Of a stretch of 64,000 nt of DNA, positions 43,651-51,606 are shown one piece after another. Within the stretch, counting starts at the first letter, position 1; every line of letters begins with the position of its first letter. The stretch lies in assembly GCA_022791945.1 (NCBI GenBank), contig JAAVZY010000072.1:1-64000 (forward strand), written 5' to 3'. The translations under genes were made by a program, and so were the position numbers. The stretch is from Oscillospiraceae bacterium (GTDB taxonomy: Bacteria > Bacillota > Clostridia > Oscillospirales > Ruminococcaceae). The notes beneath the pieces are model-generated. The model was not told where the DNA came from and did not search any database. It worked only from the letters and a program-made list of their open reading frames with translations.

Positions 43651-43685
43651 CATGTCGTATATACCGCATAGGTATATACGACATG
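43651..43685. repeat. AT-rich 15-bp inverted repeat
   Basis: CATGTCGTATATACC pairs perfectly with GGTATATACGACATG around a 5-base GCATA loop. It lies 16 bases after the isomerase stop. Its base content is unlike the GC-rich hairpins of the element family. Confidence 0.75.
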
Positions 43686-43696
43686 CAATCGTAAAC

Positions 43697-43724
43697 AAAC
43701 AGCCTGCCGGAAGGCAGGCTGTTT
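43697..43724. terminator. rho-independent terminator
   Basis: AAACAGCCTGCC pairs with GGCAGGCTGTTT around GGAA, giving a 12-bp GC-rich stem ending in T residues. It ends the isomerase transcript. Confidence 0.85.
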
Positions 43725-43739
43725 GAGATCTCTAGGGCG

Positions 43740-44145
43740 TCGAAGGGCAAGAGCTCGAGGCTCTGCCTCGAGCTCCGCCAAGGGGAATCCCGTCTTTTTA
43801 AGGGCGTAAAGGGGTGGGGGTTTAAGTCTGCACAGACTTGTTACTCCCTGCCTCGCTGATACTCCCTTCAGGGACGATCGCCCGCCTACCCATTTTTTCG
43901 TAAAGAAAAAATTCATCCCAACAGGCGGCGCAAAGATTACCTCGCGCGCAGAGGGGAGCTTTTTTCTTTACGAAAAAAGCGTACTGCGGGAATCAGACTG
44001 CCTGCGTGGCAGACGTTTGGAAGTCTGTACAGACTTAACCCCACCCCTTTTCCGCCCTTCAAAAGCCCTTAAAAAGATGGGATTCCAAAGGGACGCGTCC
44101 CTTTGGCAGAGCGCGAGACAGCGTCTCGCGGCCTTGCCCTTCCGA
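43740..44145. repeat. composite palindromic element (block 15)
   Basis: Left arm CTCGAGGC/GCCTCGAG (about 43753-43772) and CAAGGGGAATCCC. Core: palindromic AAGTCTGCACAGACTT, TTTTTTCGTAAAGAAAAAA, GCTTTTTTC...GAAAAAAGC, GTCTGTACAGAC (about 44024-44035). Right arm: CCAAAGGGACG/CGTCCCTTTGG and CGCGAGAC/GTCTCGCG. No gene is seen in 43725-44253. Confidence 0.85.
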
Positions 44146-44190
44146 ACACGCAGAGATCTCAGCGGAGGTGAAGCCTTTTCTGCGGGTTAC

Positions 44191-44219
44191 TTGAACATGT
44201 GAGGAAAGTATGGTACTCT
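44191..44219 (+). promoter_or_regulatory. probable promoter for the zinc-ribbon membrane gene
   Basis: TTGAAC (44191-44196) and TACTCT (44214-44219) with 17-base spacing, directly after the palindromic element and 35 bases ahead of the GTG start. Confidence 0.5.
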
Positions 44220-44253
44220 ATAAAGGACGCAGTATTGGAAAGGATGGATCTAT

Positions 44254-44679
44254 GTGCCCTCTGAAAATCTGACGGTGGCCCGCATTTTGAATATACTGGC
44301 ATGGGTCGTGCTGGTTCTGGGAGGAATCTGCGCTGCTACGGCGCTCTTCCTGACGCCGGCGTTTACCCTGCAGACAGTTCTCCTCCTGATTCTTGCTCTG
44401 GCGGGACTGCTGATTGCCTTTGTCTCGCTGAATGTGCTGGCCCGGATACTCAAAACCGTTACCTATCTGTACCAGCTTTCCTGGGAACAGTTCAAGGAGC
44501 TGGGAGACGACATTGATCTGCTGGACGGTTCCTTCGATGGATCCGACGGTCCTCAGTGCGGCTACTGCGGAGCCCTGATTCAAAAGGGAATGGAGAAATG
44601 CCCCCGCTGCGGAAAGCCTCTTTCGGAAGCCCCCGGCGGAGCGTCCGGCCCGGACAAGCCCAGTCTGGAAGCGAGGTGA
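44254..44679 (+). CDS. membrane protein with C-terminal zinc ribbon
   Basis: The 141-residue protein has two hydrophobic segments (about 10-33 and 38-62) and a cytoplasmic C-terminal zinc ribbon with paired cysteines (CGYCGALIQKGMEKCPRCG, about 107-125). GTG 44254 follows GGAAAGGA. It is coupled to the tiny gene downstream. The job is unknown; the zinc ribbon may aid protein contacts. Confidence 0.75.
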   Translation: MPSENLTVARILNILAWVVLVLGGICAATALFLTPAFTLQTVLLLILALAGLLIAFVSLNVLARILKTVTYLYQLSWEQFKELGDDIDLLDGSFDGSDGPQCGYCGALIQKGMEKCPRCGKPLSEAPGGASGPDKPSLEAR

Positions 44680-44684
44680 TGACC

Positions 44685-44807
44685 ATGGGACGCGGATTGG
44701 CGATCGCCGCTTTTATCATCGGCGTGGTTTCTGTGCTCTGCGGCGCCGCCGCTACGGTTTTGGGCGCTGTTGGAATGTATCAAAACCGCTGGCCGAAAAA
44801 TACCTGA
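44685..44807 (+). CDS. 40-residue single-span membrane protein
   Basis: MGRGLAIAAFIIGVVSVLCG continues as a single hydrophobic helix with Gly/Ala-rich packing faces and ends YQNRWPKNT. The ATG at 44685 lies 8 bases from GAGGTGAT, an extended match to the 16S rRNA 3' end; an ATG at 44679 overlaps the upstream stop. It is probably coupled to the zinc-ribbon gene. Too short for family assignment. Confidence 0.6.
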   Translation: MGRGLAIAAFIIGVVSVLCGAAATVLGAVGMYQNRWPKNT

Positions 44808-44817
44808 TCAAACAACG

Positions 44818-44844
44818 GAGAGGAATGGGCTGCCCATTCCTCTC
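44818..44844. terminator. bidirectional terminator hairpin
   Basis: GAGAGGAATGGG pairs with CCCATTCCTCTC around a 3-base loop. The right arm overlaps the last codon region of the convergent minus-strand gene, so it serves both transcripts. Confidence 0.75.
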
Positions 44845-45038
44845 TACTCTTCGTCCATATCGTCGCAGTCCTCTATCTTGATCGGCCCGTGCAGGCGTTC
44901 GTATTCCCCAATGTGAGCCGCCAGAATCTGTTCGATTTCTTTATTGGTCGAGCGGCCGTGTTTGGCTGCGATTGCCTTGATCTTTTGTATGGTGGATGGT
45001 TCAATCCGCAGGGGGAATGCGCTTGGCTGCTTTCCCAT
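44844..45038 (-). CDS. ribbon-helix-helix type small DNA-binding protein
   Basis: The 64-residue protein reads FPLRIEPSTIQKIKAIAAKH then GRSTNKEIEQILAAHIGEYE, the Arc/MetJ pattern of a beta strand followed by two helices, with an acidic C-terminus (DCDDMDEE). It probably binds DNA as a dimer; no toxin gene is adjacent. AGGAGGTGATCA precedes the ATG by 8 bases, an ideal ribosome site. Confidence 0.7.
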   Translation of the reverse strand: MGKQPSAFPLRIEPSTIQKIKAIAAKHGRSTNKEIEQILAAHIGEYERLHGPIKIEDCDDMDEE

Positions 45039-45057
45039 TTGATCACCTCCTGAAACT

Positions 45058-45086
45058 ATTATAAATCACCAGCGGCAATTCTTCAA
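45058..45086 (-). promoter_or_regulatory. promoter of the ribbon-helix-helix gene
   Basis: On the minus strand TTGAAG (45086-45081) and a perfect TATAAT (45063-45058) are 17 bases apart, 20 bases ahead of the start codon. Confidence 0.7.
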
Positions 45087-45150
45087 ATTTAGATGTCACA
45101 TTAACATCACTCTGCCAGCGCCCTTTTTGAGCGGCGGATTTGCGCAGAAA

Positions 45151-45175
45151 AGCGGGCCCGCCCGGCCCGCCCGCT
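45151..45175 (-). terminator. possible minus-strand terminator upstream of paaK
   Basis: AGCGGGC and GCCCGCT form a stem followed on the minus strand by TTTTCT. No minus-strand gene lies directly upstream, so it may shield the small regulator gene from antisense transcription. The rest of 45039-45385 holds promoters but no gene. Confidence 0.4.
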
Positions 45176-45228
45176 GTCTCTTTCGGGACAGGCGCTCAAT
45201 AAAATTTCATCCATCCGACTGCGGGCAC

Positions 45229-45257
45229 TTGTTCTGAAAGGGACTTTATGGTATGCT
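45229..45257 (+). promoter_or_regulatory. possible promoter of the paaK operon
   Basis: TTGTTC (45229-45234) and TATGCT (45252-45257) with 17-base spacing, 130 bases ahead of paaK. A TA-rich ATATATAAA just downstream is an alternative -10. Confidence 0.4.
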
Positions 45258-45385
45258 GTTAGATATATATAAAATGCGGAGCGGGCGTTGATCGCAGAAT
45301 TCCCGCCGGGACTGATTCCCCCCAAAGCCCCCTCCGGACTGAAAAATCCTATCGCTTCAGACATAACGAAAGGACGGGAAATACA

Positions 45386-46687
45386 ATGGAACACTATTAC
45401 CAGCCTGAGATTGAATGCGCGTCCCAGGAACAGATCCGCCAGTGGCAGAGCCAGCGGCTGGTACAGACCGTTCACCGGGTGTATGAGAACGTCCCCTACT
45501 ACCGGGAAAAAATGAAGGCCAAGGGCGTGGAGCCCGGAGACATCAAATCCGCAGAGGATCTCCGCTTCCTTCCCTTCCTCACCAAGGACGATCTCCGGGA
45601 CGCTTATCCCTACGGCCTCATGGCTGCGCCTCTTAGCGACTGCGTCCGCATCCAGTCCACCAGCGGCACCACCGGACGCCGGGTCGTGGCCTTCTACACC
45701 CAGCACGACCTGGATCTCTGGGAGGACTGCTGCGCCCGGGCCATCATGGCCGCAGGCGGCACCAAGGAGGACGTGGTCCACGTCTGCTACGGCTACGGCC
45801 TGTTCACCGGCGGTCCCGGCCTCAACGGCGGCTCTCACAGGGTGGGCTCCCTGACCCTGCCCATGTCCTCCGGCAACACCGACCGGCAAATCCAGTTCAT
45901 GTGCGATCTGGGCTCCACCATCCTTTGCTGCACCCCCTCCTATGCCGCCTATCTGGCGGAAACCATCTGCGAACGGGGCCTGCGGGATCAGATCAAGCTC
46001 AAGGCCGGCATCTTCGGCGCGGAGGCCTGGAGCGAGGAAATGCGCCAGGACATTCAGGATAAGCTGGGCATCAAGGCCTACGATATCTACGGCCTGACGG
46101 AAATCTCCGGTCCCGGCGTCTCCTTCGAGTGCAGCGAACAGACCGGTATGCATATCAACGAGGATCACTTCATTGCCGAAATCATCGATCCCAACACCGG
46201 CGAGGTCCTCCCCGAGGGCTCCAAGGGAGAGCTGGTGTTCACCAGCATCACCAAGGAGGCCTTCCCCCTGCTCCGCTACCGCACCCGGGATATCTGCGTC
46301 CTCACCCGGAAGCCCTGCTCCTGCGGGCGCACCCATGTGAAAATGAGCAAGCCCATGGGCCGCAGCGACGATATGCTCATCGTGAAGGGAGTCAACGTGT
46401 TCCCCTCCCAGATTGAGACGGTGCTGCTGAACAAGGGCTATCCCGCCAATTATCAGATTGTTGTCAGCCGGGAGAACAACAGCGATCGGCTGGAGGTACT
46501 GGTGGAGATGACCCCGGAGATGTTCTCCGACTCGGTGAGCCTGATCAACCAAAAGGAGCGGGAGCTCATCGAAGCGCTGAAATCTATGCTGGGCATCTAC
46601 GCCGCCGTCAAGCTGGTGGCGCCCAAGTCCATTGCCCGGAGCGAGGGCAAGGCTGTCCGCATCATCGACAACCGCAAGCTGTATTGA
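45386..46687 (+). CDS. paaK: phenylacetate-CoA ligase family protein
   Basis: The 433-residue AMP-forming ligase has the P-loop-like STSGTTGRRVVAFY, CYGYGLFTGGPGLNGG, the YGLTEISGPGV acyl-adenylate motif, RYRTRDI and a C-terminal domain with the catalytic Lys region (GRSDDMLIVKGVNVFPSQIE). It activates phenylacetate or a related aryl acid with CoA. Anaerobes lacking the phenylacetyl-CoA oxygenase use it around aromatic amino acid breakdown. The next gene is an ACT protein, a frequent partner. Confidence 0.93.
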   Translation: MEHYYQPEIECASQEQIRQWQSQRLVQTVHRVYENVPYYREKMKAKGVEPGDIKSAEDLRFLPFLTKDDLRDAYPYGLMAAPLSDCVRIQSTSGTTGRRVVAFYTQHDLDLWEDCCARAIMAAGGTKEDVVHVCYGYGLFTGGPGLNGGSHRVGSLTLPMSSGNTDRQIQFMCDLGSTILCCTPSYAAYLAETICERGLRDQIKLKAGIFGAEAWSEEMRQDIQDKLGIKAYDIYGLTEISGPGVSFECSEQTGMHINEDHFIAEIIDPNTGEVLPEGSKGELVFTSITKEAFPLLRYRTRDICVLTRKPCSCGRTHVKMSKPMGRSDDMLIVKGVNVFPSQIETVLLNKGYPANYQIVVSRENNSDRLEVLVEMTPEMFSDSVSLINQKERELIEALKSMLGIYAAVKLVAPKSIARSEGKAVRIIDNRKLY

Positions 46688-46729
46688 GACAGCTGACATC
46701 ATTGAGACAGAGGAAAGGAGCGATCCACC

Positions 46730-47170
46730 ATGACTGTCAAGCAAATCAGTATTTTCCTGGAAAACCGGCCCGGCCGGCTGTCCGAGCTCACCGGCCTGCT
46801 GGAGCAGAACCAGCTGAATCTGCGTGCCCTCTCCCTGGCGGAAACCACGGACTTCGGCATCCTGCGGATCATTGTCAGCGATCCCTATCAGGCAGTGACC
46901 GTGCTGAAGGAAGCCGGGTATGTCTGCTCTGTTACCAAGGTGCTGGCCGTGGAGCTGCCCGACCGGCCCGGCGGTCTGTTTGACGTGCTGCGGGTGCTGG
47001 GGGAGGGCGGGGTGAACCTGGAATACACCTATGCCTTCACCGCCCGGAAGAAGGGCGCCGCCTGCCTGATCCTGCGGGTGGCGGACAACGACGCCGCCAT
47101 TGAGGTGCTGGGCAAAAACGGCGTCCGGCCTCTCTGTCAGGAGGAGCTCAACGATCTGTTCGACGACTGA
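46730..47170 (+). CDS. tandem ACT-domain protein
   Basis: The 146-residue protein has two ACT domains: VKQISIFLENRPGRLSELTGLLEQNQLNL (about 3-65) and VLAVELPDRPGGLFDVLRVLGEGGVNL (about 70-135). Such proteins follow paaK and indolepyruvate oxidoreductase genes and probably sense an amino acid, perhaps an aromatic one. It has no catalytic domain. It is 42 bases downstream of paaK. Confidence 0.9.
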   Translation: MTVKQISIFLENRPGRLSELTGLLEQNQLNLRALSLAETTDFGILRIIVSDPYQAVTVLKEAGYVCSVTKVLAVELPDRPGGLFDVLRVLGEGGVNLEYTYAFTARKKGAACLILRVADNDAAIEVLGKNGVRPLCQEELNDLFDD

Positions 47171-47226
47171 ACCCCATTCGCAAACAAAGCCGCGCTCTGC
47201 GGCAGGCAGTTGAAAGGATGATACAA

Positions 47227-48345
47227 ATGCTGATGAACGAGTACAAGCAGACCGGCCTGAAGGTATCCGGACTGGGCATGGGCTGTATGCGGCTTCCTCA
47301 GAACGAGGACGGAAGCATCGACTATGAGGCCGGGTTTGCCATGGTGGACTATGCCCTGGCCCACGGGGTCAACTACTTCGACACCGCCTATGGCTACCAC
47401 GGAGGCAAGTCCGAGGGCTTTGTGGGCGCGGCTCTGAAGCGCCACCCCCGGGAGAGCTTCCTGCTGGCCTCCAAGATGCCCGGCTGGATGGTGAAGGAGT
47501 ACGCGGACGTGGAGCGCATCTTCCAGGAGCAGCTGGATCGCTGTCAGGTGGAATACTTTGATTTCTATCTCTGCCACGCCCTGAGCGCCAGCGGCCTGGA
47601 GATCTACGACAAGGTGGAGATCCTGCCCTTCCTGAACCGGATGCGGAAGGAAGGAAAGATCCGGCGGCTGGGCTTCTCCTTCCATGACAGCCCGGAGGTG
47701 CTGAAACGGATCTGCGCCATGAACGACTGGGATTTCGCCCAGCTCCAGCTGAATTATCTGGACTGGATCGCCCAGGACGCCAAGGGCCAGTATGAGATTC
47801 TCACGGAGCGGGGGATTCCCTGCGTGGTGATGGAGCCGGTGCGGGGCGGCGCCCTGGCCCAGCTCAGCCCGGACGCCAGCGCCCTGCTGAAGGACGCCCG
47901 GCCCGCGGACAGCACAGCCTCCTGGGCCATCCGGTTCGCGGCCTCCCTGCCCAATGTGCTGACGGTGCTCTCCGGCATGTCCAATATGGAGCAGATGGAG
48001 GACAACGTAAAGACCATGTCGGACTTCCAGCCCCTGAGCGAGGCGGAGCGGGAGACGCTGATGAAGGCCCTGGAGCTCTACCGGGCCAACGCGACGATCC
48101 CCTGCACCGGCTGCCGGTACTGCATGGACTGTCCGGCGGGCGTGGACATTCCCGGCGTGTTCAAGGCCTATAACCACTATGGCATTGAACGGAACGGCCA
48201 GAAATTCCTGGAGGAATACAAGGCCCTGGAGGGGCGCCAGGCGGATCTGTGCGTGTCCTGCGGTGCCTGCCAGAGGGTGTGCCCCCAGGCCATCCACATC
48301 CCGGACCGCATGAAGGAAATCGCCTCCCTGGCCGCCAAGCTGTAG
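47227..48345 (+). CDS. aldo/keto reductase with C-terminal 4Fe-4S domain
   Basis: The 372-residue protein has an AKR barrel (GLGMGCMRLPQNEDGSIDY, NYFDTAYGYHGGKSE with catalytic Asp/Tyr, KMPGW) and a C-terminal ferredoxin-like region with cysteines in CTGCRYCMDCPAGVDIP and CVSCGACQRVCPQAI, enough for two clusters or one split cluster. It reduces carbonyls with an unknown donor. ATG 47227 is preferred to 47218, whose site touches the codon. Third gene of the paaK run. Confidence 0.9.
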   Translation: MLMNEYKQTGLKVSGLGMGCMRLPQNEDGSIDYEAGFAMVDYALAHGVNYFDTAYGYHGGKSEGFVGAALKRHPRESFLLASKMPGWMVKEYADVERIFQEQLDRCQVEYFDFYLCHALSASGLEIYDKVEILPFLNRMRKEGKIRRLGFSFHDSPEVLKRICAMNDWDFAQLQLNYLDWIAQDAKGQYEILTERGIPCVVMEPVRGGALAQLSPDASALLKDARPADSTASWAIRFAASLPNVLTVLSGMSNMEQMEDNVKTMSDFQPLSEAERETLMKALELYRANATIPCTGCRYCMDCPAGVDIPGVFKAYNHYGIERNGQKFLEEYKALEGRQADLCVSCGACQRVCPQAIHIPDRMKEIASLAAKL

Positions 48346-48350
48346 CCGAC

Positions 48351-48408
48351 GGGGAAAGACCTTGGGGACTCCGTCCCCAAGCCCCTTGGCGGAGGTCTTT
48401 CCCTTCGG
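48351..48408. repeat. short composite palindromic element (block 16)
   Basis: Outer stem GGGAAAGACC/GGTCTTTCCC encloses CTTGGGGAC/GTCCCCAAG and part of a CCCCTTGG stem. It starts within 10 bases of the reductase stop, showing the arm in its smallest nested form. Confidence 0.8.
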
Positions 48409-48438
48409 GCTGCATACTTGGATAAAGGACGGCGAAAG

Positions 48439-50955
48439 ATGAATATTTCGGTTCTGCGGCGCATTAATTGGAAACACGGCTATGTTCAGATTTTCGGCAT
48501 CGGGCTGATCACCTCCCTGCTTCTCTTCCTGCCCTTCCTGATCATGGACGGGGGATACTTTTTCTACTACGGAGACTTCAACGTTCAGCAAATCCCCTTC
48601 TACCTTCATGCTCATGACGCTGTCCGCTCCGGCTGGACCGGCTGGGACTGGCTCACAGACCTGGGCGCCAGCTTTGTGGGGAGCTATTCCTTCTATCTCC
48701 TGGGCTCCCCCTTCTTCTGGCTGACCATCCCCTTCCCCAGCGAGGCGGTTCCCTACCTTATGGCGCCCCTGCTGATGCTGAAATTCGCACTGACCTCCGT
48801 GACCGGCTACGCCTACATCCGCCGGTTCACCTGCCGGGAGGAAACGGCCATGTTCTGCGGCCTGATGTACGCCTTCTCCGGCTTTAACCTTTACAATATC
48901 TTCTTCAACCACTTCAACGAGGCGGTTCTGTTCTTCCCGCTCCTGCTGATCGCCATGGAGGAGCTCATGCTCAATCACTGCCGGGGGGGCTTTGCCCTGG
49001 CGGCGGCCGCCTGCGCCCTGGTGAACTATTACTTCTTCTTCGGAGAGGTTTTGTTCTGCATTGTCTACTTCCTTCTCCGGGCCAGGGACTACCGGCTGAC
49101 GCTGAAAAAGTTCGGCCTTCTGGCCCTGGAAGCGGTGCTGGGCGTGCTCCTGGCAGGCGTGCTGCTCCTGCCCTCCTTCTGGGCGGTGATCGACAATCCC
49201 CGCACGGAGTCCTACCTGACCGGCTTTGATACCCTGTTCTACAAGGACGTGCAGCGGTACGGGCTGATCCTCTCCAGCTTCTTCTTCCCGCCGGACATCC
49301 CCGCCCGGCCCAATTTCTTCCCGGACTCCAACTCCAAATGGTCCTCTGTGTCCATGTGGCTTCCCATGATGTCCATGACCGGAGTCTTCGCCTTCTTCCA
49401 CGGGGAGCGCCGCCACTGGATGAAAACCCTGATGATGCTCTCCTTCGGGATCTGCTTCATTCCCGCGCTCAACGCGGCCTTCTCCCTGTTCAACTACAGC
49501 TACTACGCCCGGTGGTTCTATATGCCCCTGCTGATCATGGCCGCGGCTACCGCCATCGCCCTGGAAAAGCACAGGCCCTGTTTCAAAAACGGCTTCCTTT
49601 GGTGCGGGGGATTCATCCTGGCCTTCGCTCTGGTGGGCGTCCTGCCCAAGAAGGAGGGCGGAGAACTCCTCTGGTTCTCCCTGCCGGAGTATCCGGATCG
49701 GTTCTGGGTTTACGTGCTGATTGCGGCGGTGGGGCTGATCTGCACCGGCCTGCTGCTGCTCATCGCCAAAAACCCGGTCTACTTCCGGCGGTTCGGGATC
49801 TCCACCCTCTGCGCCCTGATCCTGGTGACCGGTATCTTTATGATTTACACCGGGAAGCTGGCCTCCGGCTTTGAGATGGAGGACAACGGAAAGCGCACCT
49901 ACTACAACCAGCTGGCCGCCGAGGCGCTCCACGGCAGGGAGCGTCTCCAGCTGGACAGCGAAGGGGAATTCTTCCGCATCGACACCTATGACGAGTTGGA
50001 CAATCTGGGCATGTTCTGGCAGCTGCCCACCATCAACGCCTTCCACTCGGTGGTGCCCTCCTCCATTATGGAATACTACAAGCTGGTAGGCAGGGAGCGG
50101 GCGGTGGCCTCCCGTCCGGAGCCCAAGCTGCTGGGCGTTCGGGGCCTGACCAGCGTCAGATACGCCTTCGTCCGGGAGAACAAGGACGATGTGGACATGC
50201 CGGGATTCGTTTATCTGGACACCCAAAACGGGTACAAGATCTTTGAAAACGAGCACTTTGTCCCCATGGGCTTCACCTATGAGTATCTGGTCACAGAGGA
50301 TCAGATCAATCAGGTGGGCCAGGGATATAAGGACCGGTTTCTGCTGAAGGGGCTGCTGCTCCGGGACGAGGATTACCAGCGGTGCAGCCACATTCTTCCC
50401 ACTCTGCCCAACGATCAGGTGGGCGGACGCGCCATCTACTCCGGAGAAGCGGATCCGGAGACGCTCCGGGATGAGGAATACTTTGAGGACTGCGACCTTC
50501 TGGCGGCCAACCAGGTGGACGGCTTCGCCGTTGATCGGCGGGGCTTCTCCGCGTCTGTAGATCTGGAGCGGGAAAACCTGGTGTTTTTCAGCGTGCCTTA
50601 TGATCAGGGCTGGGTTGCCCTGGTCAACGGGATCGAAACGGAGATTTTCCAGGCAAACGGCGGCTTTATGGCTGTTCGGGTGCCGGGAGGCTACAGCAGG
50701 ATTCGGTTTGAATATGAAACCCCCGGTCTGAAGCTGGGCGCGATTCTCTCCCTGGCGGGGCTGGTGCTGCTGATTCTCTATCTGCTGTGGGTGCGGCGGA
50801 TGCGCAAAGCCCATCCGGAGCTTGCCTTCCAGCCCTGGGCCCACCGTTATCAGCCCGCCTATATGCCCCCCGTCTCCGCCAAGGACCGTTACACCTCCGG
50901 CCTTCTCCGCAGAAGCTCACAGTCTGAGGAGGAGAGCGGCTCCTCCCAGGAGTAG
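48439..50955 (+). CDS. YfhO-family multi-span membrane protein
   Basis: The 838-residue protein has a dozen or so hydrophobic segments (first GIGLITSLLLFLPFLIMD) and family motifs GYFFYYGDFNVQQIPFYLHAH, YAFSGFNLYNIFFNHFNEAV, NYYFFFGEVLF and SYYARWFYMPLL. A large extracellular C-terminal part (about 470-740) ends with one more membrane segment (LGAILSLAGLVLLILYLLWV). YfhO-like proteins are GT-C-type proteins implicated in lipoteichoic acid or lipid-linked sugar glycosylation. ATG 48439 follows AAAGGA by 9 bases; TTG 48418 lies further upstream without a site. Confidence 0.88.
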   Translation: MNISVLRRINWKHGYVQIFGIGLITSLLLFLPFLIMDGGYFFYYGDFNVQQIPFYLHAHDAVRSGWTGWDWLTDLGASFVGSYSFYLLGSPFFWLTIPFPSEAVPYLMAPLLMLKFALTSVTGYAYIRRFTCREETAMFCGLMYAFSGFNLYNIFFNHFNEAVLFFPLLLIAMEELMLNHCRGGFALAAAACALVNYYFFFGEVLFCIVYFLLRARDYRLTLKKFGLLALEAVLGVLLAGVLLLPSFWAVIDNPRTESYLTGFDTLFYKDVQRYGLILSSFFFPPDIPARPNFFPDSNSKWSSVSMWLPMMSMTGVFAFFHGERRHWMKTLMMLSFGICFIPALNAAFSLFNYSYYARWFYMPLLIMAAATAIALEKHRPCFKNGFLWCGGFILAFALVGVLPKKEGGELLWFSLPEYPDRFWVYVLIAAVGLICTGLLLLIAKNPVYFRRFGISTLCALILVTGIFMIYTGKLASGFEMEDNGKRTYYNQLAAEALHGRERLQLDSEGEFFRIDTYDELDNLGMFWQLPTINAFHSVVPSSIMEYYKLVGRERAVASRPEPKLLGVRGLTSVRYAFVRENKDDVDMPGFVYLDTQNGYKIFENEHFVPMGFTYEYLVTEDQINQVGQGYKDRFLLKGLLLRDEDYQRCSHILPTLPNDQVGGRAIYSGEADPETLRDEEYFEDCDLLAANQVDGFAVDRRGFSASVDLERENLVFFSVPYDQGWVALVNGIETEIFQANGGFMAVRVPGGYSRIRFEYETPGLKLGAILSLAGLVLLILYLLWVRRMRKAHPELAFQPWAHRYQPAYMPPVSAKDRYTSGLLRRSSQSEEESGSSQE

Positions 50956-50988
50956 GCCGCCCCGCCAAGCACATAAATTGGTATCAGG

Positions 50989-51567
50989 AGAAGACCTCAA
51001 GGGCGCTGTCCAAGGGTCAAGGCCGGTGGCCTTGACCCTGCGAGCCTCCTGCCAAGGGGATTTAATCCCCTTGGATTCCCCTCTTTTTGGGGAGGGGGCG
51101 GGGGACGGGCGCTTGCGCCCGTCCCCCTACCTCACTGGCACTTCCTGCCTCGCTGATACTCCCCGCAGAGTCGATCGCCCGCCTGCCCATTTTTTCGTAA
51201 AGAAAAAATTCATCCCTGCGTGCGGCGCAGAGACTACGACGCAGAAAGCTTCGAGCGTGCTCTGTGCAGCCCCTGTGCGGCACAGGAAGTATCTCGCACA
51301 CAGGAGGGAGCTTTTTTCTTTACGAAAAAAGCGTACTGCGGGAATCAGACTATCTGCGTGGCAGGGAGAGGCAAGTCTGTACAGACTTGCCCCCCCTTTA
51401 AAGCCCCTAAAAAAAGCCCTTCAAAAAATTACGGGTTCCAAGGGGATTTAGATCCCCGATGCGCCGCCAGCGGCGCATCTTAGAATTCGGCGAAGCCGAA
51501 TTCCTAGGTGCGTCGTGAAACGACGCACCGCAGAGACGCGAGACAGCGTCTCGCGGCCTTGCCCTTC
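50989..51567. repeat. composite palindromic element, long form (block 17)
   Basis: Left arm: degraded CTCAAGGGC stem, GGTCAAGGCC/GGCCTTGACC (about 51016-51041), CCAAGGGGAT/ATCCCCTTGG. Core: TTTTTTCGTAAAGAAAAAA (about 51190-51208), GCTTTTTTC...GAAAAAAGC (about 51309-51331), GTCTGTACAGAC. Right arm: CCAAGGGGAT..., GATGCGCCGC hairpin, GAATTC hairpin, GTGCGTCGT/ACGACGCAC (51508-51528), CGCGAGAC/GTCTCGCG. No gene is seen in 50956-51606. Confidence 0.85.
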
Positions 51568-51606
51568 GGCTGCACAGGACATCATTCAGAAAGGATGGAT
51601 TCAAGG

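Noticed and set aside
44844-45038. Antitoxin of a toxin-antitoxin pair
   Set aside because: The ribbon-helix-helix gene has its own promoter and no toxin-like gene beside it; the neighbours are membrane proteins and paaK.
45107-46744. Minus-strand frame of 545 codons covering paaK
   Set aside because: It is antisense to a well-conserved ligase, lacks motifs, and the plus strand has start, ribosome site and family signatures.
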